A DNA stretch of 64,000 nt from Hofstenia miamia (GCA_004352715.1 SCFE01000063.1:1864792-1928791), one strand, 5' to 3'. Shown: positions 46,149 through 57,206, counted from the first letter of the stretch. Notes: generated by a model not told the origin, from the letters alone. Numbers and translations are program-made.

Positions 46149-46981
46149 TGTTAAGGTATATAATTGCATTTGTTGTTAGTGCCTGTTATGTCATACCTGG
46201 AGCTTGTTGTCAGGCACATTACAAGAAATTGTAGCACAAATTGTTGTAGCCATCTAACAGCAAAACAGAATGACGTATTCAATTACGTGTTAATAAAATG
46301 TACTTGAAATTGATATTGTTTTCTTTCTTAAATGCGTTTTTGGGCCTCCAGCATTTAAAAATCAACTATAGATTAAACTTAGGGATAAATTTAGCCGATC
46401 ATCTATTATACAAATTGCCAGAAAAAATGTGTCTTGATCCTTTTCAATATTATATAATTTAAGGTATTTTCCTTGTTCGCACGACTTAACTTACCTCTTA
46501 AATTCATTAAATGCAAATTTGACATGAGAAATTCAAATGATATAGATATGATCTTAACATTATTTTATAGTATTAGCATTAATCAATTAGAATTGATGAT
46601 GTATTTGAACATTCGCGTGTTGGCATTTTCATGAAATTATATTCAATTGCATCTACTTCATTTTTCCCTTTATAAATTGAGATATGGGATAAAATTTTTT
46701 GCAAAATTTTGACACGTGAACAACTATAGCTAAGAACAATTTTTTGCGTTGTATAGTAAACTAATAGCGTTTAAACAATTGATGATGAGCTAGATAATAT
46801 ATTAATTTTAGGATATATAAATTTGTAAAAAACCTCTTTCACTTACAGTTAAGCATAGTGCATAATCTACGCCGCACTTTCACTAGTTATTTGCTGACGT
46901 CACATGGCACTGTTTAAATTTCTTGTAATGTTAGTAAAATAGAATGATTTGCTGTTTAGCTTTGCACAGTTGCGGTTAACA
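46149..46981 (+). repeat. 5' LTR of outer gypsy element, carrying a 714-bp insert
   Basis: Matches the 118-bp 3' LTR at both ends (TATAATTGCATTTGTTGTTAG..., and ...TTTAGCTTTGCACAGTTGCG, TTAACA). The two halves are separated by foreign DNA at 46,217-46,930. Without it this LTR would be 119 bp. The two LTRs differ by roughly ten substitutions, so the insertion of the gypsy element is not recent. Confidence 0.85.
46217..46930. mobile_element. 714-bp inverted-repeat element inside the LTR
   Basis: Begins CATTACAAGAAATT and ends AATTTCTTGTAATG, a perfect 14-bp terminal inverted repeat. The 3' LTR shows the uninterrupted site (GGCATTAGTAAAATAG), so this is an insertion and not an LTR deletion. No clear target duplication is visible; the flanks read ...CAGGCA and TTAG... 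No transposase is encoded. Superfamily unknown to me. Confidence 0.75.
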
Positions 46982-46982
46982 T

Positions 46983-46996
46983 TGGTGCTGTGACTC
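46983..46996 (+). promoter_or_regulatory. primer-binding site of outer gypsy element
   Basis: TGGTGCTGTGACTC lies one base after the LTR end. It is complementary to a tRNA 3' end of the form ...GTCAC-GCACCA. I recall tRNA-His (TGGTGCCGTGAC) as the closest animal tRNA, with one mismatch. Confidence 0.6.
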
Positions 46997-47022
46997 ACTT
47001 ATACATTATTTAATACTATTCA

Positions 47023-48936
47023 ATGTCTCCTCCAGTTTTGACTTCTGAAACGAAATCGTTCACAGCTTGGGAGCTTCAAATGGAAGCGTTTTATATATTA
47101 AAGAAGATCAGTCATGGTAAGGAAAAGCTTCAAATTTTACCAGTATCTGGACGAATTTATATTGGTATCTGTTACTGATTATCTGTTGAAGGGAACGACA
47201 ACTTTTTGAAACGGGGAAAAGAAGTTTGAGCTGCTACTAAACGACCAGCTAATCCGAAGAAACAATTTATGGAAATAACCATTGACCAAATCTCGTCAGC
47301 GGTACAAGAGATGAAATAGCGGGCAGAATAACTTAATTTTGGTGATAATATTATTGTTCAAAGTGTACTCGGTGCTGTTTCCAACAAATTAAAGCCAACA
47401 GTGGTCATGTTCTTGGAAGTCAATAAGTCAGCCACCGCAGATGATTTAGTAAGATTTTTGATTAAAGATTCCAGATGAACCTGAAACTATGGGAATATGT
47501 GCTACTGGTTCTTTTTGCCGTTATTGTAAGAAGATGGGACAAGAAATACAACTTTGTCCTGTTCAACTGGATCTGTCAAAAGTGACGTGCCATAAATGTG
47601 GAAAAGCAGGCCACATGAAAAGAAATTGCAAGATATCTCAGAATTCAAAAAACTAGTTGTAGCTGCAGTGTCCTCCTTTAGCACTGCAACCAATATACCT
47701 ATCAAATTGCAAGGCATATCTTCAACCTGCCTTTTGGATAACAGATCTCCGTTTTCATTTATTAATTTTGAGTGGCTGCATACCGTAAGAGCAGCAAAAC
47801 TAGTTAAACCAGCCTGTCAAGTCCAAAATTTGGTGTAACATTTGGTAACATTTTCACGGCTAATAAACAAGTATTGCTAATTGCTGAAACTCCTGAAGAT
47901 AAAGTTTCATTGGATTTTTTGTTATTAAATCACCCATTTCGGTTATTGGCGAGGATTCACTAAAGAAGTTAGGATGTTCTACTAATTACGCCTATAAGAC
48001 AGTTACTTTTCAGTCTCCTACACCTATAAGTATGATCGATGATAACATTAAACTTAGTAACTTCCAGTTCCTTAAACAGTTCGCTTTAGGCAAGTGGGCA
48101 GCCCACAAACCACTGAAGGATTTGTTGTTAGAATTCCGAGACGTATTCTCGTGTTCTCAAGAAGATATAGGTCGAACTAGCCTCGTGTGTCACAAGATTA
48201 ATACAGGTGATAAGCAACCTATTTTTAGCAGACCATTTAGACGCAGTTGAGCCAAAAATAAAGTCATAAATAGTCATGTTCAATCAATGTTGAAACACGA
48301 TATTATTGAGGAGGCACAATCTGAATGGAGTTCGCCAGTCTTTCTGGTTCCCAAGAAGGACAATACTAAAAGATTCGTAGTTGATTTCAGGTCCCTTAAT
48401 GCTATCACCAAAAGGACAAGTTCCCAATGCCTCATATTGACGATGCTTTAAATGAAATATCAGACTCAAAATGGTTCTCATTATTTGATCTTATGTTGGG
48501 TTATTGGCAGGTACCCCTGAGCACAGAGGATCGCACCCAAACAGCTTTCCAAACGACTGAAGGACATTTTCAATTTAAGGTTATGCCATTTGACCTGTGT
48601 AACGCGGGAGCCACCTTCCAGTGTAGGATGCAGTGTATAGTCAAAGGTTTGAAAATTCCCATTTACCTGGATGATGGCATGGTACATACTAAATCTGTTG
48701 AAGATAATATAAGCAAATTACGCGAGTTATTTGGCCATCTAAGAGATGCAAATCTAAACTCAAACCCTCCAAATGCAAATTCGGACAAAAAGCAGTCAAA
48801 TATCTTAGTTTCATTGTCGACAAAGGAGTTATTAAACCTGATCCCAAGAAAACTCTTGCTATACAAAATTTCGAGGTACCTACAATGCCAGCTATGTTAC
48901 AGACATTTCTTGGTAGGTGCAAATTCTCTTCTCGGT
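47023..48936 (+). pseudogene. outer gypsy gag and 5' part of pol
   Basis: Starts MSPPVLTSETKSFTAWELQM (ATG 47,023) and soon meets stops. Two nucleocapsid zinc knuckles follow: the first has lost its His (CRYCKKMGQE-QLC), the second is intact (CHKCGKAGHMKRNC, 47,588-47,629). The protease site reads LLDNRSPFSF where LLDTGS is expected, so it is inactive. RT occupies about 48,032-48,936: PIFSRPFRRS, stop, IIEEAQSEWSSPVFLVPKKD, then in another frame DLMLGYWQVPLS, TAFQTTEGHFQFKVMPF and YLDDGMVHT. It is cut off near FLGRCKFSS by the inner element and resumes after about 53,000. Confidence 0.8.
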
Positions 48937-49134
48937 TGATATGAACAATTGATTACGTTTGCTGGTGTATCATAAGGCAAACTGACAAGTCTTGGATTAT
49001 GGTAAACCAACGAGTACTTGATGTCGCATGTATGAATGCTTTGCACTGTGCATTAATTTTTATGATGATGTATGATAATGTTGCTACGATTTTATTCAAT
49101 AAAAGCTTAATATCTGTAAGCCTTTTATGCTTCA
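48937..49134 (+). repeat. 5' LTR of inner gypsy element
   Basis: About 198 bp. Contains AATAAA within TTCAATAAAAGC. Relative to the 3' copy it has about 30 extra bases after GAACAATTGATTAC. No TGG-type primer-binding site follows, and the gag ATG comes only about 25 bases downstream. Confidence 0.7.
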
Positions 49135-49159
49135 ATTTTATTGAATAAAAATTTCAACT

Positions 49160-52100
49160 ATGAAGTTCGAATTACCTGATTTTCCTGTGGCACCTACTCC
49201 AGATCAGTGGCGGTGATGGAAGCAAGTATTCATTGATACACTTGAGCTTAACGAAATTACTCAGAACAATGCCAAGGTGGTTCTTTTGCATTTTAAAACT
49301 GGACCTTCTTATCATGCTCTGCTTCTTACAGTCACTCATTTCAACGATGCTATTGCTACTTGGAGCAATCAGTTTGTAAAGCCTACTAGGGTCATGTTTG
49401 CATAAACTATTACACAATGTGCAGAAACCTTCAGAAACGGTTAGCAAATTTGTTCAGAGACTTCGTGTTTTGAAACTAGACTGTGAATGTAATGACGTCA
49501 ATGCTGTTGAGCATTCACAACTTCCTATTCGCGACGCACTTGTTTCGGGCATACAATCAGATCACATATGGGCACACTTGTTGGAAGTATTAGATGATAA
49601 AGCTACTCTTGATCATTGTGTATCATTGGCGTCTGCTATTGAACTTTCAATTGGGTATTCACGGTCATTTAGTAGTTCGTCTACAAATCCTTTAGATCCG
49701 TCAACTACGAAATTCTGCAGCAGTTAAAGCAGACAATCCCTCAAGAGGTCAGTCCCAATCCAAATGCTTTTTTTGTGGTAAAGCCTATTCTCCTAGAGCG
49801 CAATGTCCGGCCCGCAACAATCAATTTAATAAATGTGGAAAGAATGGGCATTGGGAATGGTGTTGCAAATTGAAGGCTGCTATGTTGCGCATTGCCACTT
49901 CGGAGCCTCATCTGCAAGAAGAAAGTGGAATGCTCTGTGCTACTGGAGCCAACGTTTTTCACTCCAGAAATGGTACTGTGCCTGTAACTTTGAATGGCCA
50001 CATAAAGGTTGAAGCATTGCTAGATACTGGTTCATCACATTCATTCCTATCCAAGGAGACAACTGCAAAAGCTGGTCTGACCATGCGGGATTGGCAAGAA
50101 TCTATTAAAATGACTGACACTTCTCCATGCAACATCGTCGGCATTTGCAATGTGAAACTCACTCTTGGGTCATACTCATACGACGATCAGGTGTTTGAAG
50201 TGACAAACGGATTGGTGTGTCAATGCATCTTCGGAAAAGATTTTCTGGAGAGACATAAGTCAGCTGAATTTGTCTTGAGTGGAAATAATCCTAAATTAGA
50301 AGTAACTTGCACCAGTTTTTCGTGTCTATCTATTGAGCCACCAATACTATTTGAATTTGCGACGCCACCAAAACCTTTAGCTAGCCCTAGTCAACGTAAG
50401 CATCCCAATGACGAATTTTTTATCAAACAAGAAATCGCTAGATTGCTCAAGCTGGGAATTGTCGAGCCATCAATTTCGCCTTGGCAGGCACAAGTCCTGG
50501 TTGTTAAAGGCAAAAAGAAACGGATAGTAGTTGATTACAGTCAGACAATTAATCGCTACACACCAGTAGATGCCTACTCATTTCCAAAGATGGATGTCCT
50601 TTTGGAAAATGTGAGTTCTAATAGATTTTTTTCAAAAGTCGATATGTGATCAGCATACCATCAAGTGCTGTTGAGAAAATCTGATCGCCCATTTACCGCA
50701 TTTGAAGCTGCAGGACATTTATGCCAATTCAAGCATTTGCCATATGGGTTAACCAATGCTGTTGCAGCTTTTCAACGCGTCATAGACAATTTCATAGCTG
50801 ACAACAACCTTCAACACACACATGCATATTTGGATGACGTCATTATTGGTGGTCGAGATCAAGAAGAGCACGATTTTAACCAACATACATTTCTTGCTGC
50901 TGCAAAGAAATACAATTTGGAGATCAATCTAGAGAAGTCAGTATTTTCCTGTTCTAAAATTAATTATATTGGTCATGTAATCACAGAAGGTAATTATTCC
51001 CCAGATCTCGATCACATAAAGGCTTTAGTTGAGTTCCCTGTACCAAAAACAATACCACAGTTAAAAAGACTAGTTGGCTTGCTGTCCTACAACTCGAAAT
51101 GGGTGAAGAATTATGCCATTAAAATTAGGCCCATTTTAGAAGCAGCACACAATAAAGAATTGCCATTACCTAATGATGCATTACAAGCAATAAATGCCAT
51201 GACTAAAGAAATCTCCCAATCTGTGTTGGCTACACCAAATGATCAATTGGGACCAGTTTGCGTTGAAATAGATGCATCTGGTCCCGCGATAGGTGCAACC
51301 TTGCAACAAAATGGGAGGCCACTTGTTTACTTTTCTAGAACATTATCAGTAACTGAACGTCGAATGTCCACAATTGAATGAGAACCAATGGCTATTGTGC
51401 AATCATTTCGGAAATGGCGTTATTACCTCTTGACTTTTCCAGTAATCGTCAAGATGAACCAACAGGCAGTTAGTTATATTTTTTCTCATAACAAGTCGCG
51501 AATTAAAAATGATAAGCTGATCCGCTGGCGAGCTGAACTCTCAGAGTTCCACTATGATTTGCAGTACCGTCCTGGCAAACAAAACATTATTGATGATGCA
51601 CTCTCAAGAATAGCGGCAACCGAATCTGGCATCGATCTAACCAAACTTCATGATTCATTAGCACATGCAAGCATCACGAGGTTTTGGGAGTATATCTGCT
51701 GCCATAATATTCCCGAGACATTGGAATAAATCCGCAACATTGTGAGCAGCTGTCGTTCATGTCAATAAACCGCAAATCTACATTAGTAAAAGCCATGAGT
51801 CCATTTGAAAGGCTTGCCATTGATTTTGTTGGACCCAAAATTCCCGTGAGAAATACTGGGAATCGATATTTGCTCACCATCATTGACGAATTCAGTTGGT
51901 TTCTTTTTGTTTTTCCCACTAAAGACATGGAAGCTACCACTGTTACCCGTTGTTTGTCACAAATTTTTGCATTATTTGGAACTCCTTCATTTATCCATAG
52001 TGATCGTGGAAGTGCATTTGCTTCTGAACATTACAAGGAATTTCTGGTCTCTTGAGGAATTGCCAGTTCAAGGACGTGTCCTTATAACCCGCGGTGTAAT

Positions 52101-52741
52101 GGCCAAAATGAAAGATATAATGGTGTTATTTGGAAAGGTATCTTAACAATAATACATTACCACAATTTATCTCAATCTGACTGGGAGCAGATATTACCAC
52201 AAGTATTAGCAGCTCTTCATTCCTTAATTTGCACAGCAACTGGCAAGACACCACATAGTCGTTTTTTTTTAAATTTCAACAAAAAGGTACGCAAGGATTC
52301 TCTCTCCATTATTGGCTAACGTCTGGCAATGAAGCGTTGCTGAAACATCATGTTCGGTGCAAGAGCGATCCTATTGGTGATCCAGTTGAGATTCTCGATG
52401 TAATTTCGCCACATTTTGCAAGGATTCGGACTGCAGGAGGCAGAATTGATACTGTTTCAACCACCTCATTGGCTTCACTTTCACCATCTGAAGCAGAAAC
52501 TGTCCACGAATGCACAACAGTTGCAATACTGGAAGAATCGAATCCTTCTAACAAATCAAATCCTCCTAATGTGATTTCTGCTGATGATTATGCCGAGTTG
52601 TCCAAGCCAACGACAGTTGTCCAGGATTTTGCTGATGTAGACCAGAGTGCTAACCCAGACATTCTCACTAGCAATGACACTTTGGAATCTCCCAAATCTT
52701 CCAAAGATGCTTTGCAGTCAGAGTTGTTTCGCCCACATTGA
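49160..52741 (+). pseudogene. inner gypsy gag-pol, with stops and frameshifts
   Basis: Gag starts MKFELPDFPVAPTPDQWR and hits a TGA after 18 codons. The rest of gag spans 49,220-49,730 in two frames. Zinc knuckles (about 49,765-49,866) are damaged: CFFCGKAYSPRAQC lacks His and FNKCGKNGHWEWCC lacks the first Cys. Protease site LLDTGSSHSF is intact (about 50,017). RT runs from KQEIARLLKLGIVEP (about 50,428) through FSKVDM, stop (50,647), SAYHQVLLR, LPYGLTNA and AYLDDVII (about 50,826). RNase H has EIDASGPAIGATLQQNGRPL (51,268) and a stop at 51,379. Integrase has RLAIDFVGPK, FIHSDRGSAF and NPRCNGQNERYNGVIWKG, so the D,D,E residues are retained. Frameshifts lie near 49,400, 51,750 and in a T-run at about 52,265. 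The tail to 52,741 is acidic and Ser-rich. Confidence 0.85.
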
Positions 52742-52832
52742 TCATACCAAGTTTCTAAGCCGCCTAAACGCCTGAAGATGTTAACGTCAGGATACTATCA
52801 CATGCAGGATTGAAAAAAAAAGATGGGAAGAA

Positions 52833-52999
52833 TGATATGAACAATTATTAGGCTAATTGATTATAGTAAACCAATGAGTACTTGATGTCGCATGTATAAA
52901 TGCTTTGCACTGTGCATTAATTTTTATGATGATGTATGACAATGTTGCTACGATTTTATTCAATAAAAGCTTAATATTTGTAAGCCTTTTGTACTTAAA
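52833..52999 (+). repeat. 3' LTR of inner gypsy element
   Basis: About 167 bp, directly after the purine tract. It matches the 5' LTR throughout except for the block missing near its start. The right edge (…TGTACTTAAAT) is approximate. Confidence 0.7.
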
Positions 53000-53004
53000 T
53001 TAAC

Positions 53005-54471
53005 AAATTTGCGCTTATTGCACAACCACTATATTAAATCCAGTTCAAGTCTCCAATGGCCTTCACTAGATGCTGGAATGATGTTCACCTCAATGCATTT
53101 GTTAGGCTATGTTCGGCATTGTCAGAAGATTCCAACCTGAAACAACCAGATTTTCAGAAACCATCTAACATCAAAATTGACGCGCCTAGTATTGGCTGCA
53201 GTGTGATACTCTTTCAACACTCAACCCACCCAAAAACCTGTCGCATTTGCCAGTCAAAAATTCTCGTCAGTGGAGCGTAATTATTCCACTAGTGACCGGG
53301 AATTTTTTGCCCTGCAATGGGCTGTTACCAAGTTTCACCCATATGTTCATGGTATTAATTTTACGGTCTATACAGATCATCAATCATTATTCGAGGACAG
53401 CTTAACAATGGACGACAAGCTCGATATCAGCAGAAGCTATGTGAGTACGATTTCAACTTGTGTTACATCCGTGGTACGGCAAATATAGTTGCGGATGCTC
53501 TAAGTCTGTCCATGCCGTCAATGCTGAATCCATTGTCTCAGGAATTTATTTCTGAAAACAGTGGATCGGCCATGTCACTAAAGAGTAACCAAATGGACGA
53601 AAATGACATTATCGCTAAGTACCATAATGCTGGACATTTTTGTCTTGATAAAAATCGTCATGCTATATTGGAAGCAGGACACTGTATACCGTTTCTCCGC
53701 CGAAAGTTGAGAGAACTTATTAACCAGTGCGATACATGCGGTCATAAATCATATTAATGTTAAAAAAGATTTCAAGCTTCCACAAGACACTCTTCCTTGT
53801 GAGTTCGTATGTATCGATTTGGTTGGCCCACTGAGAAATGGTGGTCATGGTGAAAGATTCGTTCTTATGATTTTTTATTTGGCGTCCAGATGGTTTGAAG
53901 CGACTCCTTTGAGATCAGTAAATGCTCAGTCCGTTACTAATGCTTTTCTTAAGAACTGGATTTGGAAACATGGCTACTCGCATCATTCACTCTGATCGTG
54001 GCACACAGTTCACATCCCGAGTATTCAATGAATTGATGAGAACTGTTAATATTAACAAGTCTCAAACAACAGCTTATAATCCCAGAAGTAATGGAATGAT
54101 TGAGCCTGTACATCACATGCTCAAAGATCGTCTATGTTGTGATAAGAAAAATTGAGTTGATGCTGTAGCACCAACTGTTTTTCAAATAAACACTTCAATC
54201 AGTTCTGCTACACAAGCATCGCCACTTAATATTCTTTATCATGGTTCCCCTACGTATCCGTTTGATTGGCCAAAAAATAACTCAGCTTTTAAAGAGTATT
54301 GTTCACGTTTACGGTGTCCTCGTTTTATCCAACTGAAAGCAAATGTTCTGGCAGATTCCCTGTCCCCAAGTTTTTTGTATCAAATCATGGTCTCGGATCA
54401 TATATCTAAGCAATTGGTTAGATGCATTTATCGCAACGTCTATAATCTGAATAACTGTCGAGTAATTTGGT
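53005..54471 (+). pseudogene. outer gypsy pol, RNase H and integrase part
   Basis: Continues the outer element after the nested one. NKFALIAQPLY is the linker after RT. RNase H follows: KIDAPSIGCSVILFQ with the catalytic Asp, then NYSTSDREFFALQWAVTKFH and VYTDHQSL. The zinc-binding HHCC part of integrase is HNAGHFCLDKNRHA...CDTCGHK (53,620-53,750). The integrase core has CIDLVGPLRNGG (about 53,813), IIHSDRGTQFTS (about 53,985) and NPRSNGMIEPVHHMLKDR (about 54,078), so the D, D and E positions are kept. At least three frameshifts and several stops separate these parts. Confidence 0.8.
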
Positions 54472-54494
54472 AACATCCTATGGATGGCTCTTTT

Positions 54495-54507
54495 GAAAGT
54501 GGGAGAG
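54495..54507 (+). promoter_or_regulatory. polypurine tract of outer gypsy element
   Basis: GAAAGTGGGAGAG directly before the TG of the 3' LTR, the expected plus-strand primer site. Confidence 0.8.
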
Positions 54508-54625
54508 TGTTAAGGTGTATAATTGCATTTGTTGTTAGTGCCTGTTATGTCAATCCTGGAACTTGTTGAAGGCATTAGTAAAATAGTATGACTTTCTGTT
54601 TAGCTTTACACGGTTGTGTTTAACA
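54508..54625 (+). repeat. 3' LTR of outer gypsy element
   Basis: 118 bp, TGTTAAGGTGTATAATTGC to TTTAACA, followed by the target duplicate GTAGA. It gives the empty-site sequence for the 714-bp insertion in the 5' LTR. Confidence 0.88.
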
Positions 54626-54875
54626 GTAGATCTTAAAATTTTGATGTCATAATTTAATCCACATTTTCTTAGGTATTCTGATATTGTTGACTTAGTTTCG
54701 TGTTCTTTTATTCTTCTGCTTAGTTGTCTGTTACTATATCTTGGTTTATGATTTCATAGGAACTTGAGACATCAAAAATTTGATGTATTGCTCCTTTAAT
54801 TAGTTCTATTTTGTATGCTACAGGTGAATTTGCATTGAAATTTAAAACTAAACCTGTATTGATTGGATTTCTAAA

Positions 54876-55813
54876 AATTCCTAGAAATGTAAATTTATTA
54901 ACAGGTGTAATAGATGCATTATTGAAGTTAATCGAGTAATCAGAGATGGCCGGTTTTTTAAAGGTTGTATTATGAAAATTCAGTTTTTCGCGTTAAACGT
55001 AATCTATGCATGCTAAAATAGTTGCTCAATTTCATATTTGTACAATTCGGTTCAATAACTTTTACAGCATTAGCTAAAGATTCCTTCTTATAGTAAATAG
55101 ATGTATCATCGGCGTATTGTATTATTTCGCAGTCGATAATTTCCTTCATGTCATTCACATAAAGATTAAAAAGCAGTGGGCCTAATATGGTTCCTTGAGG
55201 AACACAATTATTCATTGCCAACTAATTTGAAAAAGTATCATTTAACTTAACTCGCTGACGTCTATTACATAAGTAAATAGGTAGAAAACCAATATTTTGT
55301 TTTTTTTTTGTAAATATCTCATGATTAATAGACTACAATGCTTTTGAGAGACCTAGGCAGGCAATCGCAACAAATTTATTAGAATCTAATGATGTTCTCC
55401 ATTTTTCTCTCATATAATACTATTTTATTTTTAAAATCCTCTGTATATAAAATCACTATACAAATAAAGTGATAAGCACTTATTAAGATTTTAAAAATAG
55501 TTTTTTTTCTGGTTCAATGACTAAGCTTGGTTGTTGGGATTGATTGAGCTCTTAGTAAATAGTTGATTTGTCTTGGTTTCAAATACATTTTTACATTTTT
55601 TAGTCTTTAAATAATTTTTCTTCTTTAAATTGAGGTGGTACTTCATTCCATAAGTCAATACTAGAAATGAATTTTCATTTTTGTTAATTATTTTTTTTTT
55701 CAAAAACTCTTTCAAAAAAATATTTAAATCTTGTTTACACTTATTAGCTACTTGGTTTCTTATGTTATTATATTCCATCAAGTTTGCTATATTCTTATTC
55801 TTACAGTATTTTA
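54876..55813 (-). pseudogene. LINE A, linker and reverse transcriptase
   Basis: Minus strand. The linker reads IKYCKNKNIANLMEYNNIRN (about 55,810-55,750) and continues to 55,521 with many Lys/Asn. The RT palm at 55,221-54,970 has NCVPQGTILGPLLFNLYVND and IIQYADDTSIYY, so the catalytic Asp pair is intact, followed by a frameshift and VNKFTFLGIF, where the Penelope-like fragment takes over. Sequence between 55,521 and 55,221 is too decayed to read. Confidence 0.8.
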
Positions 55814-55815
55814 TA

Positions 55816-57204
55816 CAGTGTTGGCAATTAATTTCCGACCACCAAGTTTATTTTAAGTAAAACTAATATTTTTATAATTTACTGAAATTTTATTCAAATC
55901 ATCAGTTATAAATTGAAACAAATATGTGACAATGTTATTATAGAATACAAGAAATGCTCTTAGTTGAAGTTTATTACAAAATTTACAATTTGTTCGGTAT
56001 TTTGTTGGGCCACCATTTGCTGCTTTTGACAGCTTTGATACGTCGAGGCCTGGAATTTATCAATTACCGACAGTATTCAAAGAGATTTCCTTGCACCAGG
56101 CCTTACAAATAACGTCTTTAAGATGATTTAGAGATGTTGGATTTCTTTTAGCCATAGCTGCCTTTAATTTAACCTAACAATTTTCAATTGGGTTAAGGTC
56201 CGGTGAGGACCTCAGTCAAGGACTCAAAATTGTAATATCATTCTCACGCAGCCACGATTTGACCTCCTGAGACTGATTACATGGGGCGCCATCGTGTTGA
56301 AATACAGTACACCTTCTAGTTGTCATCCATTGGGGTATCTTTTCCTTGAGAATTTTCAAATATTCCTTAGAGTTTACAATCTTCCCCTGTTCTACAAAAT
56401 AAATACTACAACGGCCATTGACACTTATTGCTCCCCAGAACATAATTGAGGGACACATTTCAACTGCTGCTATTGTGTATCGGGAATTATAACATTCATT
56501 TTTTGGTCGCCGAACAAGAGATCGATGTGGGTTGAACTGCTTAATTTGTGTCTCATCTGAGAACATTACATTTGCCCACTGGTCTTCATTCCAGTTCTCA
56601 TACAGTTTACAGAATGCTAACCTATCATTCATATTTTTCTTTGACAAACGAGGTTTCAAGGCAGGCCGGCATGAAAGGAGTCCTTCATCAACAAGAAGTC
56701 GTCTTCTAATTGTTCTCGGACTGACTATAACATCTGCAGGTAGGTTTGCACGAATTTCTGTACTTGATATTGAAGGATTAATGAGTACAGAGCGTCGAAT
56801 CTTGTTTTTGGTTTGATGACTTGTGATCCTTGGTCTTCCTGGTTGCCTTTTTCTTCTTTGATTATTTGAATGATATCATGTACTGTTGATTTTGCTAATG
56901 ATAATCTAACTGCAATCTGACGTTCGCTATAGCCATCTTCCAAGTTTAATATTAGCACGATTAGCTTCACTAGTTGGCATTTCAGCACTATCAAATATAT
57001 GGCTGTTGTACCCAGTTATCTGAGTATATTACAACATTTAACCAGAAAGTAGACTAATGAAATTCACTTTCCGTTCTATCTGTATTTTCATTGGCTGTTA
57101 TTATCGATTTACTGAGGCTCACGAGTCTCCCAATGTAAGAAATGTTAAATATAATAGATTTTTCATATTTTTTAGCTGTGGTCGGAAATTAATGGCCAAC
57201 ACTG
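55816..57204 (-). mobile_element. Tc1-like transposon inserted in LINE A
   Basis: Termini CAGTGTTGGCAATTAATTTC (left) and the inverted GAAATTAATGGCCAACACTG (right) differ at one position and continue in similar inverted sequence (CGACCAC). TA stands on both sides (55,814-55,815 and 57,205-57,206), as for Tc1/mariner insertion. 1389 bp, near the usual full length. Flanking LINE A coding sequence continues across it. Confidence 0.93.
56100..56994 (-). pseudogene. Tc1-like transposase, inactivated
   Basis: Reads from about 56,960: NLEDGYSERQIAVRLSLAKS (helix-turn-helix), then in another frame SRRTIRRRL-type sequence, then KPRLSKKNMNDRLAFCK and WANVMFSDETQI with the first catalytic Asp. GAPCNQSQEVKSWL follows QHD with the second Asp. 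After a stop at about 56,216, SSPDLNPIENC carries the Glu of the DD34E triad, followed by another stop. Both late stops sit where the family has Trp (TGG). The triad residues survive, but frameshifts and stops make it non-functional. Confidence 0.85.
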
Positions 57205-57206
57205 TA

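Larger units (their letters stand above)
48937..52999 (+). mobile_element. inner Ty3/gypsy LTR retrotransposon, nested in pol of the outer one
   Basis: Flanked by direct repeats that begin TGATATGAACAATT and share TGAGTACTTGATGTCGCATG, CTTTGCACTGTGCATTAATT and TTTATTCAATAAAAGCTTAA. A purine tract (AAAAAAAAAGATGGGAAGAA, ending 52,832) precedes the right repeat. Gag, protease, RT, RNase H and integrase are all present in order. It splits the RT/RNase H junction of the outer element, so it is younger than that. The right edge of the LTRs is accurate only to a few bases, and I could not find a target duplication. Confidence 0.85.
46149..54625 (+). mobile_element. outer Ty3/gypsy LTR retrotransposon
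   Basis: Delimited by LTRs starting TGTTAAGGT and ending TTAACA, a 5-bp target duplication GTAGA (46,144-46,148 and 54,626-54,630), a tRNA primer-binding-like site after the 5' LTR, and a polypurine tract before the 3' LTR. Without the later insertions (714 bp in the 5' LTR, about 4.06 kb in pol) it would be about 3.7 kb, so it also has internal deletions. The order gag, protease, RT, RNase H, integrase is that of Ty3/gypsy. The very short LTRs (118-119 bp) suggest a mag-like lineage, which is an inference. Not autonomous: lost protease site, stops and frameshifts. Confidence 0.9.
45936..54870 (-). mobile_element. 5'-truncated Penelope-like fragment with GIY-YIG end, split by a gypsy element
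   Basis: Its right piece (54,870-54,631) reads NPINTGLVLNFNANSPVAYK then IELIKGAIHQIFDVSSSYE, the post-RT segment of Penelope-like elements (usually RKPT-TGL---). After a deletion comes YSNRQLSRRIKEHETKS, then TISEYLRKCGLNYDIKIL, the second half of a GIY-YIG endonuclease domain. The reading continues across the LTR element and its GTAGA duplication into 46,143-46,010 (NLKVIESIYIRSMQPRLNP, with the conserved E and R/LNP of the family) and stops at LINV. Only about 440 bp belong to this fragment; RT is absent. Insertion at -FLGIF- interrupts LINE A. Confidence 0.7.
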
